Assembly: GCA_946553025.1 (NCBI GenBank)
Contig: CAMNRM010000049.1
Span: 1 to 40,072 of the forward strand
Reading direction: 5' to 3'
DNA: 40,072 nt
From: an uncultured Clostridium sp.
Lineage (GTDB): Bacteria > Bacillota > Clostridia > Lachnospirales > Lachnospiraceae
Shown here: one piece after another, positions 33,602 through 40,029 of the stretch
Numbering within the stretch: position 1 is the first letter of the stretch
How the letters are laid out: each line of letters opens with the position of its first letter
The notes under the pieces: model-generated
What the model saw: the letters and a program-made list of their open reading frames with translations, nothing else
Told to the model about the DNA's origin: nothing
The model's database searches: none
Translations under genes and position numbers: made by a program

Positions 33602-33675
33602 ACGTTTGGCAACACGAAAACATGATTCTGCCTTGATTTTGGGCAGAAACTATATACTTGTTTTCTGTTTTCCAA
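33583..33675 (-). CDS. Leader peptide (uORF) of the ABC-F gene
   Basis: A 30-codon uORF starting TTG at 33675, about 10 nt after AGGAGAT, ending TGA at 33583. The peptide begins MENRKQVYSFCPKSRQNHVF and ends in a hydrophobic stretch (VLPNVDYVFI). Its last codons (Asp-Tyr-Val) are the anti-sequestor GGATTATGTT. A ribosome stalled by drug early in the uORF would leave this segment free to open the SD hairpin. A 3-codon ORF (ATG AGG AGA TAA) just upstream is an alternative. Confidence 0.55.
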   Translation of the reverse strand: MENRKQVYSFCPKSRQNHVFVLPNVDYVFI

Positions 33676-33749
33676 CGCTGATTATCTCCTCATCCTTTCA
33701 CCCCTCTCTGTGTTTTTGTTTGTTTTTTGCGGTTTTATTTTCCTTTCTC

Positions 33750-33778
33750 ATTATAGGGGAGGGGGGGAGGGTTGTCAA
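33750..33778 (-). promoter_or_regulatory. ABC-F promoter with G-rich spacer
   Basis: Minus strand: TTGACA (33778-33773), a 17-nt spacer, TATAAT (33755-33750), a full consensus. The spacer on the plus strand is GGGGAGGGGGGGAGGG plus T, able to form a four-tract G-quadruplex with 1-nt loops. The leader to the ABC-F start is about 300 nt. Confidence 0.8.
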
Positions 33779-33792
33779 GAGGTATTTTTTCC

Positions 33793-33857
33793 GTTGGCGG
33801 TGAACGTGTGAATAGTAACTGAACAGTAACTATTTTGCCCGTGCTGTGAACAGTAAC
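33793..33857 (+). repeat. Dispersed palindrome cluster, degenerate
   Basis: 33793-33819 is a degenerate full copy (core GAACGTGTGA); 33820-33830 repeats its right arm (GAACAGTAAC). TATTTTGCCC (33831-33840) then leads into a shortened copy (33841-33857) missing the middle. The TTTTGCCC flank matches the copy at 1059. Confidence 0.55.
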
Positions 33858-33940
33858 GAAGTTTTTTGCAACCACAGAGGAGATAGCGCATATCCTATAG
33901 TTAAAGAGATTTTTTTAAAGTGCTGGAGGTAGGGTAAGAG

Positions 33941-34705
33941 ATGGAAGGAATGCGCACTGTGATTTTAGATCCCGGTCACGGGGGGGTCGAGCCTGGAGCG
34001 ATTTATGAGGGAAGGAAGGAAAAGGACGATAACCTGCGGCTGGCGATGCTTTTGGGGGATATTCTGGAAAATGCGGGGGTGCGGGTTTTGTATACACGGA
34101 CTTCGGATATTGACCAGACTCCGGCGCAGAAGGCAGCGATTGGGAACCGCTCGGATGCGGACTTTTTTATTTCCCTCCACCGCAATGCCATGCCGGTTCC
34201 GGGGAGCGGTTCGGGGGCAATGACCCTGGTGTATGAAAATCAGGGGGATGCGAAGGTTTTGGCGCAGAATATTCAAAATGCCTTGGTTAAGACGGGGTTT
34301 GCGGATTTGGGGATACAGGAGAGGCCGGGGCTGGCAGTGCTGAATCGGACGAAGATGCCGGCGGTTTTGATTGAGAGCGGGTTTATTGACAATGTGAAGG
34401 ATAATCAGTTTTATGATCAGAACTTAGAAAAGATTGCCCGGGCGATTGCGGACGGGATTTTGCTGTCCTTCCAGGAATTAGAGCGGCCGACCTATTACCA
34501 GATCCAGACCGGGGCTTACCGGGATAGGGGGCTGGCGGATCAGATGGAAGAGCAGCTTTACGAACAGGGTTTTCCGGTGTTTATGGTCGATGAAGACGGG
34601 TGGTATAAGCTGCGTGTAGGCTCGTTTCTGGGGATGGACAATGCAGTGCACATGGAACAGAGGCTGCGGCAGAAGGGGTATCCTACGGTGATGATTAAGG
34701 TTTGA
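33941..34705 (+). CDS. N-acetylmuramoyl-L-alanine amidase (Amidase_3) with SPOR-like domain
   Basis: A 254-aa zinc amidase that cuts the stem peptide from muramic acid. Residues 5-175 are Amidase_3: VILDPGHGGVEPGA (zinc His), a KEKDDNLRLAMLLGDIL strand-helix with the usual Glu position, FISLHRNA (second zinc His), and PAVLIESGFIDN (catalytic Glu). Residues about 182-254 form a SPOR-like repeat (YYQIQTGAYRDRGLADQM; YKLRVGSFLGMDNAVHMEQR) that binds denuded glycan. There is no signal peptide, unlike CwlD or LytC; it may act in the mother cell, after lysis, or use another export path. GGAGGT precedes the ATG. Confidence 0.88.
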   Translation: MEGMRTVILDPGHGGVEPGAIYEGRKEKDDNLRLAMLLGDILENAGVRVLYTRTSDIDQTPAQKAAIGNRSDADFFISLHRNAMPVPGSGSGAMTLVYENQGDAKVLAQNIQNALVKTGFADLGIQERPGLAVLNRTKMPAVLIESGFIDNVKDNQFYDQNLEKIARAIADGILLSFQELERPTYYQIQTGAYRDRGLADQMEEQLYEQGFPVFMVDEDGWYKLRVGSFLGMDNAVHMEQRLRQKGYPTVMIKV

Positions 34706-34830
34706 CCGACGGGGCAGAGAGGACGAAAAAACAGGCGGTTAAGGTTTGCGTGATGGGACAGAACGGATGAAAAAAACGGACTGGATCGGCAGGGCAAAAA
34801 ATAGATCGGACAGTCTGGACGAAAAAATGA

Positions 34831-34859
34831 TTGACATTCTCTGGAAAAAGGAATATACT
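34831..34859 (+). promoter_or_regulatory. Promoter of the ATP-grasp operon
   Basis: TTGACA (34831-34836), a 17-nt spacer, TATACT (34854-34859). Near-consensus. Confidence 0.75.
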
Positions 34860-34883
34860 GTGCTTGTAAATTTTTATGGACAA

Positions 34884-34916
34884 AGGCGTTCTGCATAACC
34901 GCAGGGCGTCTTTTTT
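34884..34916 (+). terminator. Leader terminator (attenuator) of the ATP-grasp operon
   Basis: AGGCGTTCTGC (34884-34894), loop ATAACC, GCAGGGCGTCT (34901-34911), then TTTTT to 34916: 11 pairs including three wobbles. It begins only about 18 nt after the predicted transcript start, and the first gene is 68 nt further on, so transcripts should often stop here. Confidence 0.65.
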
Positions 34917-34983
34917 GGTTCATGGAAAATGGAACCTGACAAAAGCAAACATAAGGAAGACTATCCGGGATGGAGGGATGGCG

Positions 34984-36303
34984 ATGAAACAGCAGGAATT
35001 ATTGCAGCACACGGACAAGATTAATGAACTGTTGGCACGTTACGGGGTGAAATTTGGGATTTATAAGAATCATACGTTTAAGGAGCAGCTTTTTCCCTTT
35101 GATTCCATTCCCAGGGTTATTGCGCATGATGAGTTTGCGCAGTTAGAGCGGGGATTAAAGCAGCGGGTTACGGCGCTGAATCTGTTTTTAAAGGATATCT
35201 ATGGGAAGAAGCAAATCGTAAAGGATGGGATTATTCCGGAAGATTTTATCTTTTCTTCCAGCGGTTACATGGCGGAGTGCGAGGGGGTTATGCCGGTGAA
35301 GGGGGTATATTCCCATATCTCCGGTATTGACCTGGTGAAGGGGAAAGACGGGTGCTGGTACATCTTAGAGGATAATCTGAGGGTGCCTTCCGGTGCGTCT
35401 TACCCGATGATTGCCCGGGATTTATGCAGGCGCAGTTCACCGAAAACGTTTCAGGACATCCATCTGGAAGATAACCGGAATTATGCCGGACTTTTGCGGA
35501 AAACCATGGATTATGTAAATACCGGCGGGCATACGGTGATTTTGACTCCGGGAAGATATAATGCGGCTTATTTTGAACATTCTTATCTTGCAGAAAAGAC
35601 AGGGGCGCATCTGGTAACCGGTTCGGAGCTGATGGTGGAAAAAGACCAGCTGTTTTATCTTTCGGCGGACGGAAGGAAGGAGAGGGTCGGCGCGGTATAC
35701 AGGAGAATATCGGATGAATATCTCGACCCGATGAATTTTAACCCGGAATCGCTGATTGGTATCCCTCATCTTTATGATGTATTCCGCAAAGGAAATGTGG
35801 CCTTGTTAAATGCCCCGGGCAATGGCGTGGCTGATGATAAAGGAATTTACTATTTTGTGCCGAAAATGATCCGCTATTATCTGGGCGAGGAGCCGGTTTT
35901 AAGCAATGCACCGACCTATCTGCCATTTTATGAAGAAGATATGCACTATGTTCTGGAGCATTTTGATCAATTGGTCTTAAAGGATGTGGCAGAAGCGGGC
36001 GGTTACGGCGTTGTCTTTGGCCGTTCGATGACGAGGGAGGAAAAAGAGAAGTTTATTGCTTTGTTGAAAAAAGAATCACGGAGGTTTATTGCCCAGGAAG
36101 TGATTGATTTTCAGGATTTGGATATTCTGGATGAAGGAAAAATCGTTCCCCGCAAAGCCGATCTTCGGGCGTTTGTCCTGATGGGAGAAGAACCGATGGT
36201 ATGGAAAAGCGGGCTGACAAGATTTTCCAGAAATCCTGATTCATTTATCGTTAATTCATCACAGGGAGGAGGATTTAAAGACACATGGGTATTGTATCAG
36301 TAG
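34984..36303 (+). CDS. Circularly permuted ATP-grasp type 2 protein
   Basis: A 439-aa soluble protein of the circularly permuted ATP-grasp family, predicted to form an amide (peptide) bond through an acyl-phosphate; substrate unknown. Recognisable family blocks are ILEDNLRVPSGASYP, VILTPGRYNAAYFEHSYLA, VGAVYRRISDEYLDPMNF, NVALLNAPGNGVADDKGIYY and VPKMIRYYLGEEPVLSNAPT, with the C-terminal LKDVAEAGGYGVVFG glycine-rich loop and a basic/acidic metal-site end. ATG 34984 follows GGAGGG at 6 nt; the frame is open to 34876 but that region is leader. It overlaps the alpha-E gene by 19 nt. First gene of a five-gene operon. Confidence 0.9.
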   Translation: MKQQELLQHTDKINELLARYGVKFGIYKNHTFKEQLFPFDSIPRVIAHDEFAQLERGLKQRVTALNLFLKDIYGKKQIVKDGIIPEDFIFSSSGYMAECEGVMPVKGVYSHISGIDLVKGKDGCWYILEDNLRVPSGASYPMIARDLCRRSSPKTFQDIHLEDNRNYAGLLRKTMDYVNTGGHTVILTPGRYNAAYFEHSYLAEKTGAHLVTGSELMVEKDQLFYLSADGRKERVGAVYRRISDEYLDPMNFNPESLIGIPHLYDVFRKGNVALLNAPGNGVADDKGIYYFVPKMIRYYLGEEPVLSNAPTYLPFYEEDMHYVLEHFDQLVLKDVAEAGGYGVVFGRSMTREEKEKFIALLKKESRRFIAQEVIDFQDLDILDEGKIVPRKADLRAFVLMGEEPMVWKSGLTRFSRNPDSFIVNSSQGGGFKDTWVLYQ

Positions 36304-36965
36304 AACAGGCGGATCATCTATATTGGCTGGGAAGGTACAGCGAGCGGGTGTATACCACACTTCGCTATTATTTTCAGAGATTTGACGAGATGATTGATGA
36401 AACGATTGACAGCTATGAAAAATATTGTACATCGGTGGATATTCCCAATATTTATACATCAAAAGAGGATTTTTTGCGACGCTATCCTTTTGATGAAGGA
36501 AATCCCGATTCTATCATCAGCAACTTAAACCGTGCCTATGATAATGCGATTGTGCTCAGGGAAACCATAGGTTCCGAGGCTCTTTCCTATATTCAGATGG
36601 CCGTTTACGATATGCACAGAGCAGCGGCAAGTGAAGCGCCGTTAATCGAACTGCAGCAGGTGATGGATCATCTGCTGGCCTTCTGGGGGATTGCAGATGA
36701 TCAGATTGATTCCGAAGAAATCCGGAACATGATAAAAGCCGGAAAGAGGATTGAGAGGATAGATATGTATGCCAGGCTGGGGATGGAACAGAAGGAACTG
36801 CTCAAAGAGGTTCATCGGATGATTCCGCGGGTGAAACGGAGCAGAATACCCTATGATGAAGGGAAGTTAGAGGAGATAAAAAGCCTTGTGGAGGAAGAAA
36901 AGATGGACAATTATCGGATAGTAGCCGCGGCAGAAACCATTCTTTTGCCTTTTGGCTGTGCATAA
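36285..36965 (+). CDS. Alpha-E domain protein
   Basis: A 226-aa, almost fully helical protein that nearly always accompanies circularly permuted ATP-grasp proteins. It begins MGIVSVEQADHLYWLGRYSE with RVYTTLRYYFQRFDEM, the start of the Alpha-E domain, whose conserved Glu/Arg pairs are visible. It is shorter than the roughly 300 residues common in the family, mainly at the C-terminal end. Its biochemical role is not established; a partner or scaffold of the ligase is inferred. GGAGGAGG precedes the ATG inside the previous gene's end. Confidence 0.85.
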   Translation: MGIVSVEQADHLYWLGRYSERVYTTLRYYFQRFDEMIDETIDSYEKYCTSVDIPNIYTSKEDFLRRYPFDEGNPDSIISNLNRAYDNAIVLRETIGSEALSYIQMAVYDMHRAAASEAPLIELQQVMDHLLAFWGIADDQIDSEEIRNMIKAGKRIERIDMYARLGMEQKELLKEVHRMIPRVKRSRIPYDEGKLEEIKSLVEEEKMDNYRIVAAAETILLPFGCA

Positions 36966-36994
36966 ATTGATTTCATAATACCAGGAGCAGAGTG

Positions 36995-37801
36995 ATGGCG
37001 GTTTTATCTTTTGTATACCATATGGAAATGCATTATGAAGAAATGGTCAGACGGTGCTGTTTTACCATGAAATGCATCCCCAGGGAAGATAAGCGACAAA
37101 GGCTGCGGGAGATTGAGATTGCATTGCTGCCGGATACCGAATTTTCCTGGGGAGAGGATTCTTTTGGGAACCGGCAGATCTACGGATGCGTCCAAAAGCC
37201 TCACCGTCAGTTTGTTCTCGATGTCCGTGGAAGGGCAGAAGTGTTTGCCGGGGAAGCAGAAGAGGAAAAACAGGAGAAAACGACGGGAATCTTTCGCTTT
37301 CCCCATGGAAAATGCGTGCCGGGTGCCGGGCTTTGGCAGTACTTTTCTTCGCTGGATTTTTCCGGCTGCGGGGATGATTTATCCGTGTGCAGGATGATTA
37401 TGCATCGGCTGTATCAGGATTTTACTTATGCGCCGGGGATAACCCGGGCAGATACCGGGGCGGAAGAAGCATGGAATCTGAGGAAGGGCGTTTGTCAGGA
37501 TTATGCACATATTTATATCACCCTGCTTCGGATGGCAGGGATTCCGGCGCGTTATGTGTGCGGGCTGATTTGCGGCGAGGGACAGAGCCATGGGTGGGCG
37601 GAGGCATTGTGCGGGGAGTTTTGGATGGGGTTTGATCCGACCAATAACTGTCTGGTGGGGGAGAGGTACGATCAGTATATCAAGCTGGGGGACGGGAGAG
37701 ATGCGGCAGACTGCGCCATTAACCGCGGAATTATGTGGGGCGGAGGAGCGCAGGTGCAGAAGGTGGAGGCATCGGTGTCGGCGGCAGAACCCGGTGAATG
37801 A
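36995..37801 (+). CDS. Transglutaminase-like cysteine protease family protein
   Basis: A 268-aa protein with an N-terminal bacterial transglutaminase cap (LSFVYHMEMHYEEM; residues 1-90) and a papain-fold core. The triad is readable: Cys167 in RKGVCQDYAHIYITLLR, His199 in QSHGWAEAL, Asp214 in FDPTNN. The string GIPARYVCGL is typical. In this operon type it is expected to cut or transfer an amide bond, perhaps processing the ATP-grasp product. Cytoplasmic, no signal peptide. ATG 36995 follows AGGAG at 7 nt. Confidence 0.92.
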   Translation: MAVLSFVYHMEMHYEEMVRRCCFTMKCIPREDKRQRLREIEIALLPDTEFSWGEDSFGNRQIYGCVQKPHRQFVLDVRGRAEVFAGEAEEEKQEKTTGIFRFPHGKCVPGAGLWQYFSSLDFSGCGDDLSVCRMIMHRLYQDFTYAPGITRADTGAEEAWNLRKGVCQDYAHIYITLLRMAGIPARYVCGLICGEGQSHGWAEALCGEFWMGFDPTNNCLVGERYDQYIKLGDGRDAADCAINRGIMWGGGAQVQKVEASVSAAEPGE

Positions 37802-37830
37802 CTGGGGGGTATCGCAGGATGCAGGGGCTT

Positions 37831-37914
37831 GCCGTGAAGATAGATGAACTGTAATCGGAGAGGAGAAAGCCTGCCATGAAGCTGGATGAACTGTAATCGG
37901 AGAGGAGAAGAAGT
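37831..37914 (+). repeat. 42-bp tandem duplication carrying a ribosome site and mini-ORF
   Basis: Two copies of a 42-bp unit (37831-37872 and 37873-37914) share GATGAACTGTAATCGG then AGAGGAGAA exactly. Copy 1's AGGAG precedes ATG AAG CTG GAT GAA CTG TAA (MKLDEL, start 37876); copy 2's AGGAG precedes the M14 gene start. Copy 1 itself reads GTG AAG ATA GAT GAA CTG TAA (MKIDEL). Confidence 0.75.
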
Positions 37915-37918
37915 CAGC

Positions 37919-38875
37919 ATGATAGAAACAATAGCCGCCGTCAGCCTTCCGGTGGACGAAAAACTGGAAATCCGGAAAAACCGGATTGTACCGGAGTCGG
38001 GGACGGCACAGGAGAAAAGGAAAAGAATCAGCATTGTCACAGGAATCCACGGGGATGAACTTGAAGGGCAGTATGTCTGTTTTGAACTGCAGCGCAGGCT
38101 GGCAGAGGAAAAGGAAAAGCTTGCCGGGATTGTGGATATTTATCCGGCGATGAACCCGCTGGGGATAGACTCGATAAGCCGCGGGATTCCGGCATTTGAC
38201 CTGGATTTAAACCGTCTGTTTCCGGGCAATATCGATGGAAATATGACGGAATATCTGGCGGCGGAGATTATCGAAGACGTAAAAGGATCGGATTGTGTGA
38301 TTGACCTTCATGCCAGCAATATTTATCTTACGGAAATCCCGCAGATCCGGATTAATGAACGCCATCAGGAGCGGCTGGTTCCTATGGCAGAAAAATTAAA
38401 CATGGATTTAATTTGGGTGCATGGGGCAAGTACCGTATTGGAATCGACTTTTGCCTACAGCTTAAATTCCGTAGGGACGCCGGTTTTGGTTGTGGAAATG
38501 GGTGTGGGAATGCGCATTACCAGGGAATACGGCGACCAGATGACCGACGGGATAATGCATCTGATGAAAGCTATGGGCATCTGGGAGGGGGAGGTAAAAC
38601 CCGTGAAAAAACCGGTGATTTCCCGGAACCCGGAGGACGTCTGCTATCTGAATGCGGGTGTTGGAGGGCTGTTCATCCCTCTGGTAAAGCACGGGGCAAG
38701 ACTGAAGAAGAATGAGAGGATAGGCAGGATTGTCGATCCTCTGCGGGGAAAAGTGCTGGATGAGGTGCTGGCCCCGACCGAAGGGATGCTGTTTACTCTG
38801 CGGGATTATCCCATTGTCGATGAAGGGTCATTGATGGGGAGGATGCTGAAAAAGGAGGTCTGCGGCTATGCATAA
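37919..38875 (+). CDS. Succinylglutamate desuccinylase/aspartoacylase (M14) family, zinc site intact
   Basis: A 318-aa zinc amidohydrolase. The ligands are readable: His44 and Glu47 in GIHGDELEGQYV, His131 in VIDLHASNI. DLDLNRLFPG follows the family pattern and holds substrate-binding Asn/Arg. The C-terminal part (about 230-318, GVGGLFIPLVKHGARLKKNE, DPLRGKVLDEVL, PTEGMLFTLRDYP) is the beta-barrel usual for AstE/AspA-like proteins. It is predicted to cleave an N-acyl or side-chain amide of an acidic amino acid or peptide. ATG 37919 follows AGGAG at 11 nt. Its stop overlaps the next gene by 8 nt. Confidence 0.88.
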   Translation: MIETIAAVSLPVDEKLEIRKNRIVPESGTAQEKRKRISIVTGIHGDELEGQYVCFELQRRLAEEKEKLAGIVDIYPAMNPLGIDSISRGIPAFDLDLNRLFPGNIDGNMTEYLAAEIIEDVKGSDCVIDLHASNIYLTEIPQIRINERHQERLVPMAEKLNMDLIWVHGASTVLESTFAYSLNSVGTPVLVVEMGVGMRITREYGDQMTDGIMHLMKAMGIWEGEVKPVKKPVISRNPEDVCYLNAGVGGLFIPLVKHGARLKKNERIGRIVDPLRGKVLDEVLAPTEGMLFTLRDYPIVDEGSLMGRMLKKEVCGYA

Positions 38876-39794
38876 ACGGATCATCTATCAGATAAAGGGG
38901 ATGTACCGGGATGATTTTCGCATTACCGGCTATGAATTCGGTGAAGGAGAAAAGTCGGTCTGTATCGTGGGAAGTTCCCGGGGAAATGAGGTGCAGCAGA
39001 TTTACTGCTGTTCGCGCCTGGTAAAAAAATGCAGGCAGTTAGAGGAAGAAGGGAGGATTAAAAAAGGGCATAAGATTTTAATTATTCCTTCGATAAATCC
39101 CTATTCCATGAATATTCAGAAACGGTTCTGGCCCACGGATAACACGGATATTAACCGGATGTTCCCGGGGTATAATCTGGGAGAAACAACGCAGAGGATT
39201 GCCGACGGGGTTTTTCGGGAAATTAAAGACTATGCGTTTGGAATTCAGTTTACTTCCTTTTATATGCCGGGAGATTTCGTACCCCATGTGCGGATGATGG
39301 ACGAAGGCTTCAGCAGGGTGGAAACCGCAAAACAGTTCGGGCTTCCCTATGTGGTGATTCGGGAGGTGCGGCCCTATGATACCACGACCCTGAATTATAA
39401 CTGGCAGGTGTGGAACACGCAGGCATTTTCGCTGTATACGACGACAACCGCAAGGATAGAACCCAAAGGCGCGGGGCAGGCCGTGCTTGCCGTGATGAAT
39501 TTTTTATCGCGGCAGGGTATGATAAAGTACAGCATACCCGAACAGAATGAACCACAGGTGCTTAGAGATAAAGAAATGATTTCCGTGAGGACGGCAAAAT
39601 CAGGGATATTTGAAGCACTGGTAAAAGCGGGGGAAGCCGTGGATGTGGGACAGCCCCTGGCGAATATTATGGACCCTTATGAGGGGGAGAATCTGGAAAC
39701 CCTTTATTCCCCGGTGCAGGGCGTGGTATTTTTCCAGCACAATGAACCGCTGACGTATGCGGATATGGTGGTGATTAAGATGGTGAAGAGATGA
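38868..39794 (+). CDS. M14 AstE/AspA-like protein with substituted zinc ligands
   Basis: A 308-aa paralogue of the preceding protein. The overall pattern is kept (GEKSVCIVGSSRGNEVQQIY, STNDTDINRMFPG-like TDINRMFPG, barrel-type C-terminus with GIFEALVKAGEAVDVGQPLA). Yet the first zinc histidine is Arg38 (SSRGNE; Glu41 kept), and the second, in the 'DLH' position, is Thr129 (IQFTSF). Metal binding as in AspA is therefore not expected; it may be a regulatory or scaffold partner of the active copy. AAGGAGGT lies 9 nt upstream of the overlapping ATG, so the pair is made together. Confidence 0.85.
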   Translation: MHKRIIYQIKGMYRDDFRITGYEFGEGEKSVCIVGSSRGNEVQQIYCCSRLVKKCRQLEEEGRIKKGHKILIIPSINPYSMNIQKRFWPTDNTDINRMFPGYNLGETTQRIADGVFREIKDYAFGIQFTSFYMPGDFVPHVRMMDEGFSRVETAKQFGLPYVVIREVRPYDTTTLNYNWQVWNTQAFSLYTTTTARIEPKGAGQAVLAVMNFLSRQGMIKYSIPEQNEPQVLRDKEMISVRTAKSGIFEALVKAGEAVDVGQPLANIMDPYEGENLETLYSPVQGVVFFQHNEPLTYADMVVIKMVKR

Positions 39795-39831
39795 GTTGAA
39801 ATTTAGAGTTGAAATTTGTTCTAAAGAATGG

Positions 39832-39860
39832 TTGCAACGATTTGGAAAATATGTTATATT
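39832..39860 (+). promoter_or_regulatory. Promoter of the right-edge small transcript
   Basis: TTGCAA (39832-39837), a 17-nt spacer, TATATT (39855-39860). Confidence 0.6.
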
Positions 39861-39866
39861 ACAAAT

Positions 39867-39962
39867 GGGGAAAGCCAGAGAAGCGGCCTACCCTCAACAA
39901 CGTGTGACTAGCCTCTTACGAGGTCAGCCGCCACTAGTGCTGGTAGTGGCGGCTATTTTCTT
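39867..39962 (+). ncRNA. Candidate small RNA ending in a strong hairpin
   Basis: About 95 nt from the predicted start. It contains CCTC-TTAC-GAGG (39912-39923) and then an 11-bp perfect stem, AGCCGCCACTA (39926-39936) with TAGTGGCGGCT (39944-39954), followed by ATTTTCTTT. Either an independent sRNA or the 5' part of the transcript for the hydrophobic peptide. Confidence 0.5.
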
Positions 39963-40029
39963 TGTATTGGGATTGGTTTTTGTTTTTATTATTAGTTTTA
40001 TATTAAGGAAATTTACAAAATCTGGGTAA
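39937..40029 (+). CDS. Small hydrophobic peptide, possible type I toxin
   Basis: From GTG 39937 the frame gives a 30-residue peptide, MLVVAAIFFVLGLVFVFIIS followed by a basic tail (FILRKFTKSG). One membrane helix plus a positive end is the usual look of type I toxins. GAGG (39920-39923) is 13 nt upstream, inside a small hairpin, and the GTG lies in the loop of the large hairpin, so translation would be tightly limited. An alternative ATG at 39865 would give 54 residues but lies at the transcript start. No antisense RNA promoter was identified. The family is not recognised by name. Confidence 0.4.
   Translation: MLVVAAIFFVLGLVFVFIISFILRKFTKSG

Noticed and set aside
33417-33623. Minus-strand 68-aa ORF crossing the ABC-F start, as an alternative leader peptide
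   Set aside because: It runs through the SD hairpin and overlaps the ABC-F start out of frame. The 30-codon uORF at 33583-33675 has a better ribosome site and ends at the anti-sequestor.
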